Shown piece by piece: positions 39,927 to 53,581 of a stretch of DNA of 64,000 nucleotides (its first letter is position 1; each line of letters begins with the position of its first letter). A model generated the notes under the pieces. The model saw only the letters and a program-made list of their open reading frames with translations, was not told the origin of the DNA and did no database searches. A program made the translations under genes and the position numbers. The DNA is from Gymnogyps californianus. Its lineage: Eukaryota > Chordata > Aves > Accipitriformes > Cathartidae. The DNA is taken from the NCBI RefSeq assembly GCF_018139145.2, contig NC_059477.1:43647502-43711501 (forward strand), written 5' to 3'.

Positions 39927-39932
39927 TTTATT
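39927..39932 (-). terminator. Probable main NR4A2 poly(A) signal, AATAAA
   Basis: On the minus strand this reads AACAATAAAACACG, a canonical hexamer. It is about 1.27 kb after the stop codon and just before the change from AT-rich to CpG-rich sequence. Another AATAAA lies about 107 bases further on (39825-39820) and could also be used. Confidence 0.6.
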
Positions 39933-40599
39933 GTTGTAAACATTAAAATTGTCTTTCTCAAAGAAAGAGTTATCAGGAGGAAAAACAAACAAAAAAAAAA
40001 ATCAGCGTTTCTAACTGTCATACACCATAGAAAAAAAGGCAGTGACTTGTATCGTGTGCCATACTGGAAATATACAAAGAAAAATACTACAGAATATGGC
40101 AATATTAAAAATATTACTCGAACATAAAATAATATATTAACCGACAATTTTAGACATAAAAAAACGGAACAAAACAAACCAAAAATTCAAAGTGCTCAGT
40201 AATTTCCAGGGAGTTATGTATATTATAAGCACTCTGGAAACAGTCAAAAGCTGCTGCATGCAAGATTTGTTTAGCTTTAGACAACAAAATAATCAAGATA
40301 TAAACTTCTTTTTTAATCAACATCAACAGTACATACAACACTTACAAACAAGGAATGTCGGACGGTGTTTACAAACACTATGTGTCCCTTTGGGGAGGAT
40401 TTCGGGTTTTGCAATACTTGTGCCCACCTATTTTACAATTGAGAAAATGTTTGAAGCTTAGATAACTACCAGTCTTTATAAAAGCTAACAGACTACATAG
40501 TGTCTGAAATACTATTTATAGAATATAGACATTACTGAAATAGCAAGTGCCTATAACATTGTCACCCTAGAATCGTCATGCTTTCCTGGTACGGAGAGA

Positions 40600-40621
40600 T
40601 TTATTTTTCTTTCTCTTTATT
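40600..40621 (-). terminator. Possible proximal NR4A2 poly(A) signals
   Basis: Two AATAAA hexamers on the minus strand (40621-40616 and 40605-40600) would give a 3' UTR of about 0.6 kb. The canonical hexamers are visible, but use is inferred. They overlap low-complexity sequence. Confidence 0.35.
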
Positions 40622-41196
40622 TTCCTTTTTTTTTTTTTTTTTTTGCAAACAGGTCTAGCTTTTATAATTTTTTTTTTAGAATTGTTTTCCATATTTCTTC
40701 ATAAATAGGCACAGAATAATTTTTAAAAAGCCAAACTGCATCTGATAAATTTACAAGCCTTCGCCTTCTTTAATGACATGCCACCCACGCAACATTTAGG
40801 TTTTGTATATATTACAGCTTTCTTTTACAGCAGAAAACTTTAGTCTTTAGGAGGGTGAGACTTGTGGGTCACCTTAACACTTTGTCACCGTATGAGTCTT
40901 AGCTGCGCACCCGGCGTTGCCAGATATGTTCATCTTTCTAATTAGAAGTCCTTAATAATAAATTCATTTATAAGCCGATAATAAAAAGTTTTATACCATG
41001 GTATTTGTGTAGTCCATGATCTGCATCCATGATGCCCCAGAGCCAAAATGCCCATTCACGTTCTGCCTGCAGGAGGTTAGCAACACTGTTTTGGACGGGA
41101 AGCTGGCACCCAGGGGTGCTGCTTCGGGCCCAGACGAATTCCCCTTCAGACAGGCGAAGTTCCTCGTCAGGTCAGCGGCAGTGCGTGGCAAGAGTC

Positions 41197-45283
<4,087 letters not shown>

Positions 45284-45771
45284 TTATTTTTGAGTGGGGA
45301 AGGCAGCCTCCCGCGGGCGGGCTGTCCCTCGGCTCTCGGGTTCGCCCCCCGCTTTTTTGGCCGAGAGAAGCCGGTTCGTTTTTCCGCCTCCGCCGGTAAG
45401 GCGAGAGACGCGCCCGCGGGGAGGAGAGCCGGGCGAGGCGCGGGGTCGCCCCCTCCCCGGGGGTCTCGGCACCTCGCGGGACCGTGAGCCGCCGCCCGAG
45501 CGGGGCGCGGGTGACAGCCGGCCCGGGTGGATCCCAGACCGGGCAGGAGCCGCAGCCCGGCCATTCAGCCTGGCAGCATCACGGGTGACACGCGTCCACG
45601 GGCGGCCCGTCCCGTCCCGTCCCATCCCGGGCAGCGAGACCCCCGCGGCCCCTCCGGGGTTCCCCCCGGGCTGGAGAAGCGCGGGACGCGCCGCGGTACC
45701 CGGCTCCCACGCGCGCTCGGCGGGAGCGCGAAACGGCCGCTGTCACCCCACGCACGCCACCGACACCCCCG

Positions 45772-45790
45772 ACACACACACACACACACA
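45772..45790. repeat. (CA)n microsatellite in NR4A2 intron 1
   Basis: About nine CA dinucleotides on the plus strand, followed by C6. It lies about 140 bp inside intron 1 from the exon 1 donor. Confidence 0.9.
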
Positions 45791-45931
45791 CCCCCCTCTC
45801 CTTTCGCGCGTCGCGGGTGGAAGCCCGCCGTGGGGGGGGGGGGGGGGTGAGGTGGGGGGGTGGGGGGTGTGAGGGAGGTGGGGGGAGGGGAGAGGCGGTC
45901 TGCGCGCGGGGCCGCGCGCGTGGGCACTCAC

Positions 45932-46165
45932 CGGAGAGCGGAGACCTGTGCATGCATCCAAGTGCCGGTCGGCGGACGGGACACGGGACGGCACAGGGTC
46001 GGCGGGACGCGGGGCGCGGGGCGGCGAGGGAGGCGTCACGTCGCGGCGGGACACGTCGTGGGCTGTGGCGGGGAGAGCGGCGGCAGCGTCGCGCCGGGCG
46101 AAGCGAGGCGGCCGGACTGTCCCTTCCCCGCAATGTGCCTTTGTTTATGTGGGCTCCCTCTTCCA
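45932..46165 (-). other. NR4A2: NR4A2 exon 1, 5' UTR, start approximate
   Basis: A strong donor, CTCTCCG|GTGAGTGCC on the minus strand, ends the exon at 45932. The sequence CACATAAACAAAGGCACATT near 46155-46130 resembles the start of the mammalian NR4A2 leader as I recall it, so transcription should begin at about 46140-46180. Intron 1 would be 879 bp. I see no ATG-initiated upstream frame of note. Confidence 0.55.
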
Positions 46166-46610
46166 CAGCCAACGTGCACCTCGAGCCCCCGCGCGTCACC
46201 GCGCGTCAGCGCCCGCCCCAGCCAATCAGCTCCCCGAGAAGGAGGAGGGGGGGGGGAGGGGGGGGTGGGGCCGGCCTTCCCCCGCCCCCTTTGGCCCCGG
46301 CTCTCCCTTTGGTAAATTTCCGACGGTGACATCACACCGCGGGACACGCCTTAAGGTGGGCCCCCCCCACCCCCCCCCGACGGCACGGACGCCCCCGCCC
46401 CTTCCCCACCTTAAGTGCGAGTGGGGCGTGGCCTCATTTGCATAGAGGGCGGTGGCGTCACCCGCCCGGCAACCCGGGGCGGGAGGAAAGGGGGGGGGGG
46501 TGGTGGAAAGTGAGAGCGGGGCGTGGCGGCGCGTGTCTCCCACCCACCCCACCCGCCGTTCAGCGTCACCGTTGACGCAACCAAGCCGGCGCGCCAAAAA
46601 TAGCGCGCGC
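46166..46610 (-). promoter_or_regulatory. NR4A2: NR4A2 core and proximal promoter with CRE half-sites
   Basis: GC-rich DNA directly upstream of exon 1, with no clear TATA box at -30. Visible sites, given in plus-strand terms: CGTCA/TGACG half-CREs at 46194, 46204, 46456, 46564 and 46573; a near-palindromic CRE, TGACATCA, at 46327-46334; an inverted CCAAT box at 46222-46226, about 55 bp from the estimated start; an octamer ATTTGCAT at 46436-46443; and a CArG/MEF2-like A/T core at 46594-46603. Known biology: NR4A genes are immediate-early genes induced through CREB and related factors, which fits. Functionality is inferred from motifs only. Confidence 0.65.
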
Positions 46611-46628
46611 CCCGACGGGAGCTCCCTG

Positions 46629-46702
46629 GGGCGGTGGGGAGCTCCCGGGCCCTCGGGGGCGCGGACCCGCGCCCCCGAGGGCCCGGGAGCTCCCCACCGC
46701 CC
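46629..46702. repeat. Perfect inverted repeat, 36-bp arms, 2-nt spacer
   Basis: Arms 46629-46664 and 46667-46702 are exact reverse complements around AC, starting GGGCGGTGGGG. It lies about 0.5 kb upstream of the NR4A2 start region, at the edge of the promoter island. Confidence 0.95.
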
Positions 46703-47299
46703 TCTCCCCACTTTCTTTTTCTTTTATTTATTTTTTGGGGGGAAAAAAACCTTCTTTTTGGAACACAGCTGGAGCCAAGAGCCATACCATCCTTTATTTA
46801 TCGCCGCGCGAAACGCACCCGTTTTCCCATGCAAAATTTAAGCGGGTTTTTATTTTCTTTATCCCCCCCCCCAGCGCGCAACCCCTCTGGTTTGCGACTA
46901 TCACAAGTTGGGGTCGGCATTGGGGTGGGAGGGACGATGCGAAGCAGAACTGGTTTAGTATAATTAAGGGCGCCGGAGTTATTAAAAACCTATCAGGTAT
47001 CTTAATTTTGCAGGTCCATCTGGCATCGGCCGCGCCGGTGCGGTCGCCGGTCCGAAGGAGGGGATGGCTCAGCCTCCTCGGCGGTGGGCTGCGGAAAGCG
47101 GCTCTCGACGCCGACCCCAGGTCAGGGGTCAGCCTGCAAAAAAAGGCCGAAGTTGGGTAACTGCACGTCTCAGCCCGCGGCAAGCCGAGTGCTGCTGCCC
47201 CCCGAGGTACGGCGCGTCGGCTCGCAGGTGCTCGCTCTGCAAAGTTCAACAGACCCGAGCGTGCGAGAGGGAGTAAAGGCTGGGAAAAGATACTGTAAA

Positions 47300-47377
47300 C
47301 TTACATCAAACTCACTGCATGCTTACATCACACTCACTGCATGCTTACATCAAACTCACTGCATGCTTACATCAAGC
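47300..47377. repeat. 22-bp tandem repeat, about 3.5 copies
   Basis: Units start CTTACATCA at 47300, 47322, 47344 and 47366 and end CTCACTGCATG. The second copy has one A to C change and the fourth is partial. Confidence 0.95.
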
Positions 47378-47999
47378 TCGGTTAAGTACTGTTGCGTGCA
47401 GAACGGCAGGATAAAAGCCAGTGCACCCAACGCGGTGCAACCTGAACCTAAAAAGCCAACATTTTCAACACAAAATCCTTGCCTTACCTAAAAGCCCTAC
47501 GAAGCACTTAAATATGAACGGTTTACGTGAAACTGTGGTCATTTCTTCCTAATACGTTTCTCTCGCTGTCAGTCAGTCATCATCCTCACTTTGCAAACGC
47601 TTTTCCCTTCCGGCTTACGCCGTAAAAACTCGAACCACCCCAGACAAACTGCTTCCCACCGTCTGGCTCGCTCGCATCCAGAAAGATCACTTCCACTGTG
47701 GTTCGGTCCTCTTGCTCCCACGGAGTTCCTGCTGAGGTCTGTCCAACAGGAGAGGAGCTGGTGAAGATTAGCACAGAAACCGTACAGGGCTGCAGGACGC
47801 CTCTGGTCCGCAAGGACTATTTAAAACAACGTTTTCACGTACTGATGTTGCCGCCTTGGTTTCGGCTCTGTGGTGCTCACCCGAAGGGCGCCGGAGGAGC
47901 TCGGTCGGCCGCCCCGGGGCTGCCAGGCCTCCCGCCGCCGCGTGACGATCAGCATCCGTCACGTCACAACAGTCCGTCCAGGCTATAGTTTTAACATCA

Positions 48000-48340
48000 C
48001 GGAAGAAACTTACTGCAAAGGCCCTTATAGGGATAAGTAATACATCTAATTACCATATCCTTAGAATAGATGTAATATAAATTTCATTACTCACTTAAAA
48101 GTTCTAAAGTTAACAGCATAAACTTCAAGTTGAGTAATTAAGTAATCCTTATATAGACACTTATTAAAGTATTTATACATATTATCTTAAATCTACATCT
48201 ATCATTTTGCCAATTAAAATTAGGACTTTAATTGCAATTAAGTAATTTAATTGCCAATTGAACAGCAAAATTGCTAAGTGACTAATTTTAATGCCTATTT
48301 TAATTACCAATCATGACTGGGGAGGGAGCTAATCAAGCGG
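48000..48340. promoter_or_regulatory. AT-rich TAAT-dense block, candidate enhancer
   Basis: It lies 1.8-2.2 kb upstream of the NR4A2 start region between GC-rich neighbours. It is packed with TAAT, ATTA, AATTAAGTAA and TTAATTGC words, the core of homeodomain sites, with no open reading frame or simple repeat to explain the composition. Enhancer function is inference. Confidence 0.35.
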
Positions 48341-48962
48341 TATCAGAGTAATGATGTGAAAAAAAACGGAGAACAAACATTCAAGACTACATGCTTTTAA
48401 AAAAGAACTCTAAATTAAATAAATGCAAACATAATTTTATACATGTGGTGAAATGCTGTATTTTGGTATCTAAATACCCGAGCACAAAGAACGCATTTAA
48501 TTAAAAAGAACCGTCGCTCTTCCCCCAAAGTGCTGACGATGAAGTGCCCCTTATCCCTCGTTCCTGCCTCAGTCTCCCTGGAAGGGAACCCCAAAACTGC
48601 GCACGGGCGGGCGCGCTCTGCAGCCGCTGACTCGGCAGGCTGAGCCCCCTGAGCAATGCTTAAAACCAAGGAGGTGGTAAATTTAAGAAGACCCAAACCC
48701 CCTCCAACACCAGGCACAAGGGGATGGGGCAGCACCGAGGGGCCAGGGGCCCATCCGTACGGCGAGGTCCCCGTAGAAAACGTTTCGGTGGTCACCGCAA
48801 CAGCCCCCACGCCCACGTGAGCCGCCCTCACCTTCCGCACGGCTCATGGGGAGAGGGAGGCCGGGGCACAACCGGTGCCCTGATCGCCCGCGGCGCTTGC
48901 TGGTGCTGTGCCTTCCCGTCCCGGGGGCCCATTTTGTCTCCTTCCCCCGAGGAAAAACGCAG

Positions 48963-49009
48963 GCGCACACGTGCACACGCATGCGCATGCACACGCACAC
49001 GTGCGCGCA
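48963..49009. repeat. 47-bp perfect alternating purine-pyrimidine run
   Basis: Every base from 48963 to 49009 alternates purine and pyrimidine (GCGCACACGTGCACACGCAT and onward). Two CACGTG E-boxes, at 48968-48973 and 48998-49003, lie inside it. Confidence 0.9.
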
Positions 49010-50679
49010 GAGTGGTGTGCCCCCACCGTTCCCACGCCCTCCCATCAGTGGTGAAAAGACGCAGAGGTGAATCACAAGCATTTTTGGCCCCGCACGGCGC
49101 GCTCAGGAGGACCGTCCCCAAGCGTACTCCAAAAAGCAAAATTCCATCTTCCTGAAAGGCTCCACCCACCGCTGACGAGGTTTTCCAGCTCGTTAGAGCA
49201 GCTTCCACGGGAGCATGCACTGCAGCCGACCCCACAGGCCGTATTTTGGAGACCATCTGCGCGCAGGCCTGCTTCAGGTACTGTCATTTTCCGCAAGAGC
49301 GCAAAAATTCATGTCATTCCTATCTGCGAGCGTAGCAAATTCCCAAGGTCTAAAGGAAAGTTACAGCGTTTGTTTAAGATTAAGAAGCGCAGGAGCTGAT
49401 CTGTGGCAGCTGTAGTGGTACATCTATTAGCAGAAAGAGCGTAACTGGATCACAGTCCCCGTGACCGTGTTCTCGTTGCTGCAGCCACGAGGGCAGCGGC
49501 CGTACCCAGGGCACGCGGTCAGCGTTGCAGCCAGCGCCGAGGGCAGCAGCCAGCGTGGCCGGACACGGCCAGCACTGCGGCCAGCACCCGCGGTGACTGC
49601 AACACATCACGAACCCCGCGAAACACCCCCCTCCGACGTCTTATTAATGCATAAAGTCTGAACTATCTTATGTACGTGGCAGCCCTGGGCGTCACGGTGT
49701 TGCAGGAACTCACGATGCACAAAGCGGACGTTCGTTTCATACACGGGCAACCCCAGCTCCGGTTCCTCGCTCAAACGGGTGTCCTGCGGCAGCGTCGTGG
49801 GTTTGCTCCTTCTCTTCTCCAGGCCAGCGAGCCTTGGCTGGTGCCCGTGTACAGCAGGGACCACGTTTGTGTGGTACGTACGGAGAGGGTGCCGCGCCGG
49901 CAATGCAACTTCTGCGCCTGGCCCTTCCCGACGCGAACACGCTTTCAATACTTGAGTCACGTGTGCGTACCCTGTCTAACTTGGGCAAGTGTTTCAGGAT
50001 GATGTTTTGGGAGAGGGAAGCTTTGTTTCCTCTTCAACAGAGCAGAAGTTTAAGACTTAGAAAGAGGTACCGGATATCAGACGACATGATGCGTACAAGT
50101 GGCCGATACAACTCGTATCAGGGATCCCTGCTACAGGCCACGACCCCGTTACCCTGCCTAGGGACAAGGTGGCGAAAGAGGCAGTACCGGCCCCCCAGAG
50201 CACCCGCCATCCATTCCCGCTCTGTGAACACGCGCGCTGCAGAAGGATGTTTACGCTGCTATACACTGGTGTTATCACCGAGAGATCCAAAATGAGTCGT
50301 ATCACTTCAGTGAAGACCTTCCAGAGGGACAGAGCATCTTTTTGACCAATTTCACTTTAGCACTTCTTTACATGAGGTGCACAGTCCCCAAATGCGAGCC
50401 CAAACGGAGGAAGAGGCAGGCTGCACGTTAGGCACAAGCCTTGCGTCAGCGCCCGACCGCTGCGGCAGCGCCTGGCCCCGGCACTGCCAGAAATCGGCTA
50501 AAGATCGGCATCCTCACTGCGGCGGCCGCAGTGCCGGCACTGACCTCCCTTCCAGGACACGCCGACAGCTCCAGCCCCGGAGCCGTACACGAGAGTGCAC
50601 GCGTCCGCGTTCCCGGAGAACCGTCAGGCTTCCCCACAGCAAGCGAGCAGCTGCGACAGAAGCTGTGGAGCTGGATGGC

Positions 50680-50765
50680 GATGTGACGTTAGAGGAGCCC
50701 CGATGTGATGTCAGAGGAGCCCTGATGGGACGTTAGAGGAGCCCCGATGTGAAGTCAGAGCCGTC
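50680..50765. repeat. 22-bp tandem repeat with CRE-like half-sites
   Basis: Units start GATGTGACGTTAG at 50680, GATGTGATGTCAG at 50702, GATGGGACGTTAG at 50724 and GATGTGAAGTCAG at 50746 (partial). The half-site-like words TGACGTT and TGATGTCA differ from copy to copy. Confidence 0.93.
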
Positions 50766-51399
50766 AGAGCGCAGGGGGGGCTCACTGCCAGACTCGGACG
50801 CGAATGGAGCGGCTCAGGAGAACTCCATTATCCCCCTTATATTTTCCTAAAACTTCCAAAGGAGCATCATCCTCCCTTCTTTCCTGCGCTTAGTCCACTC
50901 CTGAAACTCGGTCGTGCTGGTGGTATCAGATGATATAAGGTATTTATTACGGTAGTGTTTATTTCCGCTTCTATTCTTATTAACATGTGATTATTCTATG
51001 GAAGGCTATAAAGCCAGATTTTCCCTTTATTATTACCGGCAAGCAAGCACCGCGGGTCGCGCGTCAGCGTCTGCCTGCTTTGACAGCTGTCAAGGCCCCG
51101 GAATGCAAATAGATGTTTACAGCGTTTGAAGTCTGGCTCGGTTTGGCCACGTCCTTCGTACAACAGCGACGAGATCCGTTCGCCGCCTCGCTGTTACACA
51201 GGTCAAGGAACAGAGATCGCACCGCGCCATCCGTCTTCCCGCGCTGAGCCATTACGTTTTTTCCCAGGATATGTTTGATTGATCTCCTTCGAGGTGAAAG
51301 GCTAAGCGGACCATATGGCACGTGTTGCGTTCCATATGCTCTCTGCCCATCCGTGCTTAAGCTGCCACTCGCAGCATCTGCCCTCCCCAGCGATCCAGC

Positions 51400-52260
51400 T
51401 GCGCGGGAACCGCTGGCGGAACCGCGCACCGCTGCAAACCCAAACCCGGCTCCGGGGACCGGCCAGAGACACCGAGAGCCCCGGCCGCCCGCCGCTGCCC
51501 GCCGGGACGCTTCCCCCGTTACCCCCGCGGGCTCCCGCTCCGCTCCGCGCCGTCCCGCTCCGCCCCGCCGCTACCTGCCTCCTCCGCCGGCGCGGAGCGG
51601 CGCGGAGCGGAGCGCGGTCCCCGGAGCGGCCGGCAGCCCCGGAGCCGGGGGTCGGGAGCCGGGAGCCCGGGGGTCGGGGAGCCGGGGGGGGGGGGGGTTT
51701 GGGGGGGGGGGGACGGACGACCGCCGCCGCGCCCCCCTCGCAGCCGCCGCCACCGCCGCCGCCGCACACGTCATCGCCCGTCATCGCGGCGGCCCCGTGA
51801 CGGCAGCGCCGCCGGGAGCTGCCCGGCCCCGCCGGCGGGGGAGCGCTGACGCCGGCGCGGGGGCGGCCCCGGGCGCGCTGCGATGGGGCTCCCCCGGCCG
51901 CCCCCGCTGTCAGCGCTCTCCGCCCGGCCTCGGGGGGCTGGCTCGGGCTGCTTGCTTGTTTGTTTGTTTGTTTGTTTGCTTGTTTGCTTGTTTGTTTTGT
52001 TTCTGGGGGCTTTTTTTGTTTGTTTTTGGGTTTTTCCCCCCGCGCGTTTTCCCGGCGTTCAGCCACGACTCGGTCTGTCGCCGTTACGGCGGGTCGGCGC
52101 TGGAGATGGTGCTGCCCGCGGCTCCGGCCCGGCTCCAGCTCCGGCACCCCGCGGCAATCGCGGAACAAGCGCGGCCCCTCCTGTTTTAGGGTCAGGGGGG
52201 TGCAGCCCTGCCCGGGGGGACCGGGGTGCAGCTCCGCACCTCCACGATGAGGAGGTGCAG
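51400..52260. promoter_or_regulatory. Upstream CpG island, about 5.3 kb from the NR4A2 start
   Basis: CpG-dense DNA with G-runs at about 51685-51711, (GCC)n words and four CRE half-sites (51768 ACGTCA, 51779, 51798, 51847). It is followed by a CTTG/TTTG microsatellite. Open frames of about 290-304 codons exist on both strands, but they are Pro/Arg/Ala-rich and overlap each other, as expected from GC bias. It could be a promoter for a non-coding RNA, a distal alternative NR4A2 promoter, or a CpG-rich enhancer. Confidence 0.6.
51951..52003. repeat. CTTG/TTTG tetranucleotide microsatellite
   Basis: About 12 tandem tetramers, CTTG or TTTG, on the plus strand at the edge of the CpG island. Confidence 0.9.
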
Positions 52261-53533
52261 CGTCGGGGTTTGATGTCAGTCGAGCGTCCTCTGGATGGAA
52301 CCGATTCCAGAAACCAGACTATTTTAAGTACCTCGTAAAGTTTTCTTACATAAAACACACATCTATCTACTTAAACACGCCCCCCCCACGCACACATACT
52401 ATAACGCATACGTAGACTGGATTTTTAACTCGGCGGCGTTTTCCTAAAAGGTTTGAAAATGCCAAAAGTAGTAACTACGCTGCAGAGACTGTGACAGCTT
52501 CTCATTTGCGATTCGCTTCTGAATTTCTGTTATCTGACAAGGATGCCAGCCAGGTTGGAATAATGGCAAAACAACCCCAAGATTGTCCCGGGAATGGCAC
52601 AGGCCCCTTTGCTGGCGCCGGGACGGCGCTGGGAAGGCGATCGGGAAGAGGCAGCAGCCGCCTCATTAGCAGGTCAGGGAAGGGACAGCAGAAAAGCGGA
52701 GCTGCACCATTCCAGCTCTTCCACTCATTTTGCTTCCAACAGAATATATGAATGTAGTCACGCTTTTTTCCCCCAGCAGTTACGTAGGCAGGCCATGGAG
52801 CTGCACGTGGATCAGATGCTCCTAATTCAGCGGCTCGCCGGGGGCTCCAGGTACCTACCTGGACAGGCGTATTTGAGCACCGACACCCAGACGGTGAACA
52901 AACCCGTCACCACAGCGGGACGGGCTGCCTTTCTGCGGGCAGTGCTGTCAGACTGCTCCCAGGGACTGCCTGGAGTAAAAGCAAGCCAGCCATATTTAAG
53001 AGCACAAGAACCCCAAGCCGGGATTTGCAAGCCCTCTCGCTGTTCGCTGCCTTGTTTCGCCTTTCCCTGCCGAGGCCATTGCCAGAAGCTCTCGCTGGTG
53101 GATGGTGCCGGGAGCGGCAGACATCTGCCTCCGATTGCCACGGCCGGTTGGCGAGCGGAGCGCTGCGCATCCAAAGGGGACCCTTTCCCTCTGCCCCTGT
53201 GCGGTTCGTTAGTCGAGAAGCCCCCATTAGCGACGCACGAGAAATCGGGACGGCGAAGGCGACACCGAGTGTCCCGCAGGCCGGCGTCTGGCTGCGGTGA
53301 CGGTGGCGGTGGCCGGGGTCCGCGCTAGCTGTCCGAGGCTGGCTTGGTTGGGGATTGTCTCAGGGATTGGCTCCAGGCTTTTCCGCCAGCTCTGCAAACC
53401 CCCCAAAAATGTCACTCGAGTGATGTATTTATGCCACAAGCACTCTAAAATAGCATAATTACACATTGTTTTCCCCATATTTTGGTAATTAGCTGACAAA
53501 GCACACAGAAATCTGGTTTAATTAACTACTTTC

Positions 53534-53581
53534 TTTAAGTGAAATCCTTTTTGTTGTTTTAAGTGAAATCCTTTCTTGTTT
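53534..53581. repeat. 24-bp tandem duplication
   Basis: Two adjacent copies of a unit beginning TTTAAGTGAAATCCTTT differ at two or three positions near the end. Confidence 0.85.

Larger units (their letters stand above)
39905..41196 (-). other. NR4A2: NR4A2 3' untranslated region
   Basis: About 1.29 kb of AT-rich sequence follows the TAA and contrasts sharply with the CpG island beyond it. On the minus strand it contains AU-rich motifs, for example UAUUUAU at 40707-40701 and AUUUA at 40963-40959. Such motifs destabilise immediate-early mRNAs. A long A-run (T-tract on plus, about 40627-40644) lies inside it. The 3' end is an estimate, about 22 bases past the AATAAA at 39932-39927. The length fits the family's usual 3' UTR of a little over 1 kb. 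Confidence 0.65.
46751..51270. other. Upstream intergenic DNA, no gene recognised
   Basis: Open frames up to about 150 codons in GC-rich parts overlap on both strands and show no domains. The segment holds a 22-bp tandem array at 47300-47377, an AT-rich TAAT-dense block at 48000-48340, a 47-bp alternating purine-pyrimidine run at 48963-49009 and a second 22-bp tandem array at 50680-50765. Distal NR4A2 regulatory DNA is plausible but unproven. Confidence 0.6.

Noticed and set aside
51275..52189. 304-codon plus-strand open frame, with a 288-codon frame opposite it
   Set aside because: Both lie in a CpG island, consist of Pro/Arg/Ala/Gly-rich low-complexity sequence plus translated microsatellite (repeated FVCL-type words), and show no domain or splice context. 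GC bias suppresses stop codons here.
52594..53328. 244-codon plus-strand open frame
   Set aside because: No recognisable domain, overlapping frames on the other strand, and composition typical of GC-rich intergenic sequence.
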